This document shows, in pieces, positions 7,801 through 14,966 of a stretch of DNA of 15,674 nt. Origin of the DNA: CANKBT01 sp038236005 (GTDB taxonomy: Bacteria; Actinomycetota; Actinomycetes; Mycobacteriales; SCTD01); contig JBBSTI010000075.1 in the NCBI GenBank assembly GCA_038236005.1, forward strand, positions 1 to 15,674, written 5' to 3'. The first letter of the stretch is position 1, and every line of letters starts with the position of its first letter. The position numbers and the translations under genes are program-made. Under the pieces are notes generated by a model. That model searched no databases. It was not told where the DNA came from and saw only the letters and a list, made by a program, of their open reading frames with translations.

Positions 7801-7831
7801 GGCACGCGCGTGCCCCGCTCGATGGTGGGGC
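7801..7831 (+). promoter_or_regulatory. Palindrome and hairpin at the start of the BldC-like gene leader
   Basis: GGCACGCGCGTGCC (7801-7814) is a perfect 14-bp palindrome at the predicted transcription start. Overlapping its last three bases, GCCCCGCT (7812-7819) can pair with GGTGGGGC (7824-7831) across the loop CGAT, as 8 pairs including two G-U. The palindrome is a candidate operator and the second element a candidate leader hairpin. Both roles are inference. Confidence 0.45.
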
Positions 7832-7863
7832 GGACGACGCGCCCCTCCAAGGACGGTTGCCCC

Positions 7864-8076
7864 ATGGGTGAGAGCCCCGCAAGTCCACGCTCGTTGTCCG
7901 AGGTGCGGTTCCTGACCGTCGCCGAGGTGGCGGCAGTCATGCGCGTGTCGAAGATGACGGTCTATCGGCTCGTTCACAGCGAGGAGCTGGCGTCGGTCCG
8001 GGTCGGCCGGTCGTTCCGGGTCCCCGAGCAGGCCGTCCACGCCTACCTCCGCGGCGCCTTCGAAGAGACCGGCTGA
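7864..8076 (+). CDS. BldC-like helix-turn-helix regulator (excisionase-type MerR fold)
   Basis: This small 70-residue DNA-binding protein has the core VRFLTVAEVAAVMRVSKMTV followed by YRLVHSEELASVRVGRSFRVPEQAVHAYL, very close to the BldC/excisionase family, single-domain relatives of MerR. In Streptomyces BldC binds direct repeats and controls the onset of development; in non-sporulating actinomycetes the role is less clear. The ATG at 7864 is chosen because AAGGA (7849-7853) lies upstream and the core begins at residue 14. An earlier in-frame GTG at 7810 would start inside the leader hairpin and add a poorly conserved-looking stretch. bS22 follows with its own promoter. The pairing of this regulator with bS22, an epimerase and an acyltransferase is, as I recall, also found in mycobacteria. 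Confidence 0.9.
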   Translation: MGESPASPRSLSEVRFLTVAEVAAVMRVSKMTVYRLVHSEELASVRVGRSFRVPEQAVHAYLRGAFEETG

Positions 8077-8110
8077 GGGGCCGCGGCAACCCGGGCGTCT
8101 CCCGACCGGC

Positions 8111-8116
8111 TACGCT
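8111..8116 (+). promoter_or_regulatory. Probable -10 box of the bS22 gene
   Basis: TACGCT lies 39 bases before the GTG at 8156, giving a leader of roughly 32 bases that contains the ribosome site AGAGGG (8143-8148). No clear -35. A separate promoter would allow high expression of this ribosomal protein independent of the upstream regulator. Confidence 0.5.
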
Positions 8117-8155
8117 CCCCTGTCTTGTCACCGAGCACCGTCAGAGGGTCATCAC

Positions 8156-8254
8156 GTGGGTTCTGTCATCAAGAAGCGTCGCAAGCGGATGGCGAAGAAG
8201 AAGCACCGCAAGCTGCTGAAGAAGACTCGCGTCCAGCGCCGTAACAAGAAGTAG
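8156..8254 (+). CDS. Small ribosomal subunit protein bS22 (AURKAIP1/COX24-type)
   Basis: A 32-residue, extremely basic protein: MGSVIKKRRKRMAKKKHRK, then LLKKTRVQRRNKK. It closely resembles the actinobacterial small-subunit protein bS22, found in mycobacterial 30S structures and related to the COX24/AURKAIP1 domain of mitochondrial mitoribosomal proteins. The GTG start at 8156 is set by AGAGGG at 8143-8148. Nineteen of the 32 residues are Lys, Arg or His, and there is no acidic residue at all, as expected for a peptide buried in rRNA. A strong hairpin follows the stop. The gene is easily missed because of its size. Identification rests on nearly full-length similarity to the known sequence. 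Confidence 0.93.
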   Translation: MGSVIKKRRKRMAKKKHRKLLKKTRVQRRNKK

Positions 8255-8260
8255 GGCACG

Positions 8261-8283
8261 GGCAGGCGGCGCTCCCGCCTGCC
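8261..8283 (+). terminator. Hairpin terminator after bS22
   Basis: GGCAGGCGG (8261-8269) and CCGCCTGCC (8275-8283) form a perfect 9-bp GC-rich stem with loop CGCTC, 6 bases after the bS22 stop. There is no T-run, which is common for actinobacterial terminators. The next gene's ribosome site begins 15 bases later, so it may attenuate rather than end transcription. Confidence 0.65.
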
Positions 8284-8323
8284 GCTCACGCATCGATCGG
8301 AGGCTGTCATCGGACCTCGTGTC

Positions 8324-9358
8324 GTGCTCGTGACCGGAGTGAGCCGACACCTGGGCAGCCGCCTCGCGGCCGTCCTGTCGGCAGAGCCGTCCCTCGAGCG
8401 GGTCATCGGTGTGGACACCGTCCTGCCGTCGCCCGAGGTGCGGCGGCGGCTCGGGCGCACTGAGGTGGTCCGCGCCGACATCCGCAACCCGCTGATCGCC
8501 AAGGTGATCGCCGAGGCGGGGGTGGACACGGTCGTCCACATGAACGTGATGGCCACCCCGGTAGCTGGCGGCCGGGCCGCGATGAAAGAGATCAACGTCA
8601 TCGGCACCATGCAGCTGCTCGCGGCCTGCCAGCGGGCGCCCAGCATGCAGCGCCTGGTGGTCAAGTCCTCCACCGCGGTCTACGGCAGCTCGGCCCGCGA
8701 CCCGGCCATGTTCACCGAGGACGCGCCGGCCAACGCGATCCCCCGCGGCGGCTACGGCAAGGACGCCATCGAGGTCGAGGGCTACGTCCGCGGATTCGGT
8801 CGTCGCCGTCCCGACGTCGACCTGTCGGTGCTGCGGCTCACCAACTTCATCGGCCCGAGCATCGACACACCGCTGACCCGCTACCTCTCGCTGCCGGTAG
8901 TGCCGACCGTGCTGGGCTATGACCCGCGCGTGCAGCTCTGCCACGAGGACGACGGGATCGAGGTGCTCCGCCGGATGACCCTCACCAGCCACCCGGGGAT
9001 CTTCAACGTGGGCGGTGCCGGCGTGCTGCTGCTCTCGCAGGCCGCCCGGCGCCTGGGCCGCCCGACCCTGCCGGTGGTGTCACCCGCGTTGTCGCTCGTG
9101 GCGTCCGGTCTGCGTCGGGCCGGCGTGGTCGACGTCAGCGCCGAGCAGATGCGCTGGCTGCAGCTCGGTCGGGCCAACGACGTCAGCCGGTTGGCGGCTG
9201 AGATCGGTTTCACGCCGCGACCCACCGCCGACGCCTTCGAGGACTTCGTCCGCTCGACCGGACGCCGCAGCACCGCCAACGTCGCTGCGATGGTCGAGCG
9301 CAGGGCCCTCGGCCTGCTCAGCCGTCGGCGGGCCGCCCCGGAGGCCGTCGGTGCCTGA
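8324..9358 (+). CDS. Atypical SDR, NAD-dependent epimerase/dehydratase family (GalE2-like)
   Basis: An extended-SDR protein of 344 residues from GTG 8324. The Rossmann start is VLVTGVSRHLGSRL. The serine-loop segment is SSTAVYGSS (115-123). The tyrosine region reads GGYGKDAIEVEGY, with Tyr144 and Lys146 only two apart instead of the usual YxxxK, so ordinary epimerase catalysis is doubtful; this is probably a family trait. Start choice is uncertain: GTG 8324 leaves only one residue before the first strand and lies 20 bases from the ribosome site GGAGG (8299-8303). An ATC at 8309, spaced 5 bases from GGAGG, would give a better N-terminus (MGPRVVLVTG). The substrate is unknown. The stop lies 8 bases into the acyltransferase gene, which suggests coupling and a common envelope-lipid or glycan role. 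Confidence 0.88.
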   Translation: MLVTGVSRHLGSRLAAVLSAEPSLERVIGVDTVLPSPEVRRRLGRTEVVRADIRNPLIAKVIAEAGVDTVVHMNVMATPVAGGRAAMKEINVIGTMQLLAACQRAPSMQRLVVKSSTAVYGSSARDPAMFTEDAPANAIPRGGYGKDAIEVEGYVRGFGRRRPDVDLSVLRLTNFIGPSIDTPLTRYLSLPVVPTVLGYDPRVQLCHEDDGIEVLRRMTLTSHPGIFNVGGAGVLLLSQAARRLGRPTLPVVSPALSLVASGLRRAGVVDVSAEQMRWLQLGRANDVSRLAAEIGFTPRPTADAFEDFVRSTGRRSTANVAAMVERRALGLLSRRRAAPEAVGA

Positions 9359-10361
9359 GGCTCCAGACTCCCCCGTCGGTCCCGACGCCGAGGTCATCGC
9401 GCTCAGCACCCGCCGTCGACCCACCGTCACGGCTGTGACCTCTCCTGCTGTGACCCTTCCTGCTGTGACCTCTCCTGCTGTGACCCCCCCGACCAGGACC
9501 GCTCCTGCTGACGACGGACCCGGCTGGGAGCGGCGGCTCGCAGGGGGGCTCGCGTTCCTGCGTCGACGGGTGACCGGCGACTACGAGATCGACGAGTTCG
9601 GCTTCGACTCGGACCTCACCGAGCACGTCCTCATGCCGGTCGTGAAGCCGCTCTACAAGACCTGGTTCCGGGTCGAGACCCGTGGGCTGGACAACGTGCC
9701 CGGCGTCGGTCCGGCGCTGATCGTGGCGAACCACTCCGGCACGGTCCCGCTGGACGCGATCATGACGCAGCTGGCGCTGCTGGAGGACCACCCGGCGCAC
9801 CGCCACCTGCGCATGCTCGCCGCCGACCTGGTCTTCGGCCTGCCGCTCGTAGCGCCGCTGGCGCGCAAGGGCGGTCACACGCTGGCCTGCAACGCTGACG
9901 CCGAGCGGCTGCTGGCGGCCGGTGAGCTGGTCGGCGTCTGGCCCGAAGGCTTCAAGGGGATCGGCAAGCCCTACAGCGAGCGCTACAAGCTGCAGCGGTT
10001 CGGCCGCGGCGGCTTCGTCTCGGCGGCCGTCCGGGCGGGGGTGCCGATCGTCCCGTGCTCGATCGTCGGCGCCGAGGAGATCTACCCGATCCTGACAAAC
10101 GTGCGTTCGGTGGCCCGGCTGCTGGGCCTGCCGTACGCGCCGGTGACCCCGACCTGGCCGCTGCTCGGGCCGCTCGGCGCGGTGCCGCTGCCCAGCAAGT
10201 GGATCATCGAGTTCGGGGAGCCGATCGAGACCGCCCACCTGGGTGGCGCTGCCGCCGCCGAGGACCCGATGCTCGTCTTCCACCTGACCGACCAGGTGCG
10301 CGAGACCATCCAGTCGACGCTCTACACCTTGCTCATGCAGCGCAGGTCGATCTTCTTCTGA
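9351..10361 (+). CDS. PlsC-like lysophospholipid acyltransferase family protein
   Basis: A 336-residue acyltransferase. The GTG at 9351 overlaps the epimerase stop by 8 bases. Residues 24-52 are a Pro/Thr/Val repeat spacer. The catalytic domain covers about 90-336, with VANHSGTVPLDA (His128 to Asp135), a widened form of the PlsC HX4D motif that I recall in Rv0502-type actinobacterial relatives, then GVWPEGFKGIG (PEG 198-200) and VPIVPCSIVGAEE. Such enzymes acylate lysophosphatidate or related acceptors at the inner membrane face. No strong membrane helix is seen, so it is likely peripheral. The acceptor and acyl donor cannot be told from sequence. The epimerase-acyltransferase pair has a parallel in mycobacterial galE2-Rv0502. 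Confidence 0.88.
   Translation: MPEAPDSPVGPDAEVIALSTRRRPTVTAVTSPAVTLPAVTSPAVTPPTRTAPADDGPGWERRLAGGLAFLRRRVTGDYEIDEFGFDSDLTEHVLMPVVKPLYKTWFRVETRGLDNVPGVGPALIVANHSGTVPLDAIMTQLALLEDHPAHRHLRMLAADLVFGLPLVAPLARKGGHTLACNADAERLLAAGELVGVWPEGFKGIGKPYSERYKLQRFGRGGFVSAAVRAGVPIVPCSIVGAEEIYPILTNVRSVARLLGLPYAPVTPTWPLLGPLGAVPLPSKWIIEFGEPIETAHLGGAAAAEDPMLVFHLTDQVRETIQSTLYTLLMQRRSIFF
9432..9485 (+). repeat. 15-bp tandem repeat, about 3.6 copies
   Basis: GCTGTGACC recurs at 9432, 9447, 9462 and 9477, a strict 15-base period with unit GCTGTGACCTCTCCT and few differences. It encodes the spacer AVTSPAVTLPAVTSPAVTPP near the N-terminus of the acyltransferase. Near-identity of the copies suggests recent expansion by slippage, and copy number may vary between strains. 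Confidence 0.85.
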
Positions 10362-10458
10362 GAGCCCCACTAGCCATCGAACCGCCCCAGCACTCTTCGA
10401 GGGCTGTCAAGGGATCGACCGGATCGGTGAACGACTGTGCAAAATGACATCAGTCCGT

Positions 10459-10464
10459 TACAGT
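10459..10464 (+). promoter_or_regulatory. Probable -10 box of the Rpf riboswitch transcript
   Basis: TACAGT (10459-10464) is placed so that initiation near 10471 precedes the riboswitch. TGTGCA at 10436-10441 gives 17-base spacing as a weak -35. A 6-bp hairpin, CCGACC/GGTCGG (10474-10491), forms the first bases of the transcript. The rest of 10362-10458 shows nothing firm. Confidence 0.5.
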
Positions 10465-10497
10465 CGGCGGGCACCGACCTGCTGTGGTCGGAGCCGT

Positions 10498-10704
10498 CTT
10501 CCTGCCGCCGAGTCCCACCCCCAGGAGCAGACGCCGGTCGTCACCGGGGTGGGAGCGGGGGACCCAGGTCCTCCGGGAGCGCCCGCCCGCACGGGCAGTC
10601 GCTCTCTAGGGGTGAAGCCGCAGCACGGACTCCGATCTTCGGGCCGCAGCGGCCGGGTGAGCTCCTCACCCGAACCCGACAGCTCACCTCGCAGGCGTCA
10701 GGGG
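10498..10704 (+). ncRNA. c-di-AMP riboswitch (ydaO/yuaA type) leader
   Basis: The 350-base gap before the Rpf gene contains a structured leader with the marks of actinobacterial ydaO/yuaA riboswitches upstream of rpf genes: GCCGAGTCC near the 5' end, GGGGGACCC (10556-10564), AGGGGTGAAGCCGC (10608-10621), then CCGAACCCGACAGCTCACC (10670-10688) and GCAGGCG just before the ribosome site GGGGAAGG. Internal helices are clear: CCCACCCC (10514-10521) with GGGGTGGG (10546-10553), and GGGTGAG (10655-10661) with CTCACCC (10665-10671). In Bacillus and Streptomyces this class binds cyclic di-AMP and switches expression off. GGTGAGCT (10656-10663) can also pair with AGCTCACC (10681-10688), a possible alternative fold. 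Borders are approximate. Class recognition is by consensus recall, not by covariance search. Confidence 0.82.
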
Positions 10705-10718
10705 AAGGTCACGCTTCG

Positions 10719-11675
10719 TTGTTCACGTCTGCGCACAAGAAGTCGGTCGGCTCGTCTGGCCACCGCGCCCAGCACGTCAAGCCCTCGCTGTTCGTCCGGA
10801 AGGGTGCGCCGTTCGTCGTCGGCACGGCACTGGGTGCCGGGGTCCTGCTGATGGGGACCGGCACGGCCAGCGCGGCCTCCGCCGACGACTTCGCCAAGCT
10901 GCGGCAGTGCGAGTCGGGCGACGACTACTCGATCAACACCGGCAACGGCTACTACGGCGCCTATCAGTTCTCCGCCGGCACCTGGCGCTCGATCGGTTTC
11001 AGCGGGCTGCCCCACCAGGCCTCCCCGGCCACCCAGGACGCCGCAGCCCGTGCGCTCCAGGCCCGCAGCGGATGGGGCCAGTGGCCCGCCTGCTCGCGCA
11101 AGCTCGGCCTGCGCAACGGCGCCCCGGCCGCAGCACCCGCGGTCGCCCCGGCACCGCCGAAACCGGTCGCAGCCCCGCACGTCCCCCGCGCCAACCGCGG
11201 TGCTCACGTGGCCGTCGAGCAGCCCGACGTCGCGCCGAAGGAGTCGCCCGCCCCCGAGGCCGTCGTCGCCGCTGGCGAGAGTGCTCCCGCAGCCCTGGCC
11301 GTAGCCAGCCAGAAGTCGATCACTCGTAAGAGCGCCGTTCAGTCCTCGGTCGCCCGCGCCACGTCGTCCAAGGCCACCTCGCTCCAGGCCCGAGCGACGT
11401 CCCGGACCTACCAGGCCCCGACGGCCGCCCCCGCCTTCGCGCCTCGCCTCACCGTCACGGTGCAGCCGAACCGGGCCTTCACGCCCGCGGTCAAGGCGTG
11501 GCAGGCACGGATGGCCGAGCGCGGCTGGACGATCGCCGTCGACGGCTTCTTCGGCCCCGAGAGCGAGTCCGTCGTCCGCCGGTTCGCCGCCGAGAAGGGC
11601 ATGCTCCAGGGCCCGGTCGTGACACTCGACAAGACCGTTTTTGACGGCGCCTGGACCGCGCCTGTCACCGCGTGA
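10719..11675 (+). CDS. Secreted resuscitation-promoting-factor-like transglycosylase with C-terminal peptidoglycan-binding domain
   Basis: A 318-residue exported muralytic enzyme. The signal peptide spans about 22-53, with hydrophobic core PFVVGTALGAGVLLMG and a likely cut after TASA. The Rpf domain follows at about 55-130: FAKLRQCESGDDYSINTG with catalytic Glu65, YYGAYQFSAGTW, and Cys64/Cys125 as the expected disulfide. An Ala/Pro-rich low-complexity linker covers about 135-255. Residues 258-318 resemble a peptidoglycan-binding fold (WQARMAERGW, VDGFFGPESESVVRRF). Rpf proteins cleave peptidoglycan and promote regrowth from dormancy. The TTG at 10719 is chosen because GGGGAAGG (10701-10708) precedes it and the frame upstream is riboswitch RNA. 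The stop overlaps the DUF3151 GTG (GTGA). Expression is probably governed by the riboswitch. Confidence 0.9.
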   Translation: MFTSAHKKSVGSSGHRAQHVKPSLFVRKGAPFVVGTALGAGVLLMGTGTASAASADDFAKLRQCESGDDYSINTGNGYYGAYQFSAGTWRSIGFSGLPHQASPATQDAAARALQARSGWGQWPACSRKLGLRNGAPAAAPAVAPAPPKPVAAPHVPRANRGAHVAVEQPDVAPKESPAPEAVVAAGESAPAALAVASQKSITRKSAVQSSVARATSSKATSLQARATSRTYQAPTAAPAFAPRLTVTVQPNRAFTPAVKAWQARMAERGWTIAVDGFFGPESESVVRRFAAEKGMLQGPVVTLDKTVFDGAWTAPVTA

Positions 11676-12082
11676 TCGAGCCGGGCAAGGACCTGCTCGG
11701 CGGTCCGCCGCCGACCCGGCTGCCGGTCGACCCCGCGGTCGCCCTGCTCGAGCAGCAGGCGCCGGCCGAGGTGGCTGCCGCGCACCCGACGTCGTCGGCC
11801 GCCTGGGCCGCGCTGGCCGAGGACGCACACGCCCGCGGGGCCACGGTCGAGGCGTACGCCTATGCCCGCACCGGCTACCACCGCGGGCTCGACGCGCTGC
11901 GCCGGGCCGGCTGGAAGGGCTTCGGCCCGATCCCGTGGGAGCACGCTCCCAACCAGGGGTTCCTGCGAGCGCTGTTCTCGCTCGGGCAGGCCGCCGGGCA
12001 GATCGGCGAGACCGACGAGGCTGCCCGGATCCGACAGTTCCTCGACGACAGCGACCCCCGGGCTGCGGCCGCCCTCGCCTGA
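11672..12082 (+). CDS. DUF3151 family protein
   Basis: This 136-residue soluble protein has a helical, TPR-like look (HPTSSAAWAALAEDAHARG, then TVEAYAYARTGYHRGLDALR) and the stretch GWKGFGPIPWEHAPNQGFLR that I associate with DUF3151, an actinobacterial family of unknown function often found near purA. It has no signal peptide or membrane helix. The GTG at 11672 lies in a GTGA overlap with the Rpf gene, so it is probably translated from the same riboswitch-controlled mRNA. That is notable because one product is secreted and the other cytosolic. The long hairpin at 12093-12135 may end the transcript. Function cannot be assigned. Confidence 0.88.
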   Translation: MIEPGKDLLGGPPPTRLPVDPAVALLEQQAPAEVAAAHPTSSAAWAALAEDAHARGATVEAYAYARTGYHRGLDALRRAGWKGFGPIPWEHAPNQGFLRALFSLGQAAGQIGETDEAARIRQFLDDSDPRAAAALA

Positions 12083-12092
12083 CCGGCCTGGA

Positions 12093-12135
12093 TGATCTTG
12101 CGCAGCGGCCTACACTCGACCGCTGCGCAGGATCA
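12093..12135 (+). promoter_or_regulatory. 16-bp inverted repeat enclosing the purA -10 box
   Basis: TGATCTTGCGCAGCGG (12093-12108) and CCGCTGCGCAGGATCA (12120-12135) are inverted with a single difference, which would be a G-U pair in RNA. The 11-base loop holds TACACT (12111-12116), the best purA -10 box. Read through from DUF3151, it is a 16-bp terminator-like hairpin. Started at the -10 (about 12123), the purA mRNA contains only the right arm. As DNA it is a candidate operator over the promoter. The purA leader is then about 58 bases with AGGAGA at 12169-12174. Confidence 0.65.
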
Positions 12136-12180
12136 CGTCCTGCGGCCCGAGCACGCCTGCCGACGTTCAGGAGACCTGCT

Positions 12181-13479
<1,299 letters not shown>

Positions 13480-13513
13480 CGCTCACGTCCCCGACGGACC
13501 AGCCGCAAGCCCT

Positions 13514-13673
13514 GGTGATCGTGGGCCGGGAACCGACCCCAAGATCACCCGCCGCCCCGTGCGGACCAGGACGTCGGTGATCTTGGCCGGGAGAACGGGG
13601 CCAAGATCACCCGAGACCGGGTGCAGACTCAGGCCTGGGTGATCTTCGGGCCGGAAGTGGCGCGAAGATCACC
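13514..13673 (+). repeat. Three tandem imperfect hairpins at a 62-bp period
   Basis: Units start at 13514, 13576 and 13638, exactly 62 bases apart. Each opens with GGTGATC and closes with GATCACC 36 bases later. Unit 2 is the most regular: GGTGATCTTGGCC (13576-13588) and GGCCAAGATCACC (13599-13611) pair perfectly over 13 bp. Unit 1 (13514-13549) has one mismatch in 12 pairs. Unit 3 (13638-13673) pairs perfectly for 11 bp, with arms GGTGATCTTCG and CGAAGATCACC. The 26-base spacers also share GTGCxGAC. The set fills most of the purA-purD gap. In RNA it could act as serial terminators or mRNA-stabilising hairpins; in DNA as a multi-site protein target. Origin by tandem duplication of a palindromic element is inferred. 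Confidence 0.85.
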
Positions 13674-13702
13674 AACCGGGGAAGCGTCGGCGCGTGCGCG
13701 AC

Positions 13703-13708
13703 TATGTT
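13703..13708 (+). promoter_or_regulatory. Probable -10 box of purD
   Basis: TATGTT lies 7 bases before the GTG at 13716, the spacing for a leaderless transcript. The upstream in-frame ATG (13704) is part of this box, which argues against its use as the start. No clear -35 is seen. Confidence 0.55.
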
Positions 13709-13715
13709 CTGCCCG

Positions 13716-14948
13716 GTGAAGATCCTCGTCCTCGGTTCCGGCGCCCGTGAGCACGCTCTGTCCGCCCGCCTGGCGCAGGACGGGGCGGAGGTGGTCTGCG
13801 CCCCGGGGAACGCTGGAACGCCCGGGCCCGCGCTGGACCCGTGCGACCCCACGGCCGTGCTCGACCTCGTCGACGAGCTGGCGCCCGACCTGGTGGTGAT
13901 CGGGCCGGAGGCGCCGCTGGTGGCCGGGGTCGCCGACGCCGTGCGCGCCGCCGGGACGCCGTGCTTCGGCCCGTCGGCGGTCGCCGCCCAGATCGAGGCC
14001 AGCAAGACCTTCGCCAAGGCGGTGATGGCCGAGGCCGGCGTGCCGACCGCCGCGAGCCGGACCTTCGAGGACGCCGGTGCGGCGGTGCTGCACCTGGAAG
14101 ACCTCGCGCCCCCGTACGTCGTGAAGGCTGACGGCCTGGCCGCCGGCAAGGGCGTGCACGTCGGCAGCGACCTCCTGGCCGCCCAGGCCTTCGCGCGAGA
14201 CATCGCGGCCGGCGGAACCACCGTGCTCGTCGAGGACTTCCTGGACGGCCCTGAGGTCTCGCTGTTCGCGATCACCGACGGCACCACGGTCGTGCCGCTG
14301 CTCCCCGCCCGCGACCACAAGCGGGTCGGCGACGGTGACACCGGGCCCAACACGGGCGGGATGGGCGCGTACGCCCCGGTGCCCCTGCCCGACGGGTGGG
14401 TCGAGGACGTACGCACGACCGTGCTCCAGCCGGTCGTCGACGCCATGCGCGACCGCGGGACGCCGTTCCAGGGCCTGCTCTACGCCGGGCTCGCGCTGAC
14501 GTCTGGCGGGGTGAAGGTGGTCGAGTTCAACGCTCGGTTCGGCGACCCGGAGACCCAGGTCGTGCTGCCGCTGCTGCAGTCCTCGCTGGCCGACCTGCTA
14601 CTGGCCGCAGCGACCGGGACGCTGGACGTGCAGCCGTCCCCCGGCTGGCGAGACGGCGCGGCGGTGACGGTCGTCGTCGCGGCGCAGGGCTACCCGCAGG
14701 CCCCGGTGGTCGGGGGGACGGTCACGATCGGCGCGATGCCCGAGGGGGTGTCGGTCCAGCACGCCGGCACCCGGACCCAGGACGAACAGGTCGTCGCCAG
14801 CGGCGGTCGCGTCCTGACGGTCACCGGGGTCGGCGGTGACCTTGCCGAGGCACGGACCCGGGCGTACGGGGGGATCGCCCTGGTCTCGCTGGAGGGCTCG
14901 CACCACCGGACCGACATCGGGCTGTCCCCGCTGGCACAGGCAGACTGA
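13716..14948 (+). CDS. purD: Phosphoribosylamine-glycine ligase (GAR synthetase)
   Basis: The enzyme joins phosphoribosylamine and glycine with ATP in the second step of purine synthesis. The 410-residue product begins MKILVLGSGAREHAL, the classical PurD N-terminus. The ATP-grasp domain shows YVVKADGLAAGKGVHV, VLVEDFLDGPEVSLF, and DHKRVGDGDTGPNTGGMGAY, then KVVEFNARFGDPETQ with metal-binding Glu and Asn. The C-terminal domain is complete. The GTG at 13716 is preferred to the in-frame ATG at 13704, because the latter adds only MFCP and sits in the probable -10 box. There is no ribosome site, in line with a leaderless mRNA. purB follows after 18 bases. Confidence 0.96.
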   Translation: MKILVLGSGAREHALSARLAQDGAEVVCAPGNAGTPGPALDPCDPTAVLDLVDELAPDLVVIGPEAPLVAGVADAVRAAGTPCFGPSAVAAQIEASKTFAKAVMAEAGVPTAASRTFEDAGAAVLHLEDLAPPYVVKADGLAAGKGVHVGSDLLAAQAFARDIAAGGTTVLVEDFLDGPEVSLFAITDGTTVVPLLPARDHKRVGDGDTGPNTGGMGAYAPVPLPDGWVEDVRTTVLQPVVDAMRDRGTPFQGLLYAGLALTSGGVKVVEFNARFGDPETQVVLPLLQSSLADLLLAAATGTLDVQPSPGWRDGAAVTVVVAAQGYPQAPVVGGTVTIGAMPEGVSVQHAGTRTQDEQVVASGGRVLTVTGVGGDLAEARTRAYGGIALVSLEGSHHRTDIGLSPLAQAD

Positions 14949-14966
14949 ACCCATGAGAGCCACGAC

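Noticed and set aside
7749..7871. A 40-codon ORF overlapping the start of the BldC-like gene.
   Set aside because: The likely -10 box and transcript start lie inside it, it has no ribosome site and the product has no recognisable feature.
10389..10407. A terminator after the acyltransferase gene (CAGC...GCTG).
   Set aside because: Only four outer pairs, then a mismatch and three to four inner pairs; too weak to list as a feature.
10436..10449. A CRP-like site (TGTGCAAAATGACA) upstream of the Rpf gene.
   Set aside because: The right half lacks TCACA, so the symmetry is too poor to support.
11641..12180. N-terminal extension of purA (180 extra codons in frame).
   Set aside because: The extension is the shadow of DUF3151, and PurA with its ribosome site clearly starts at 12181.
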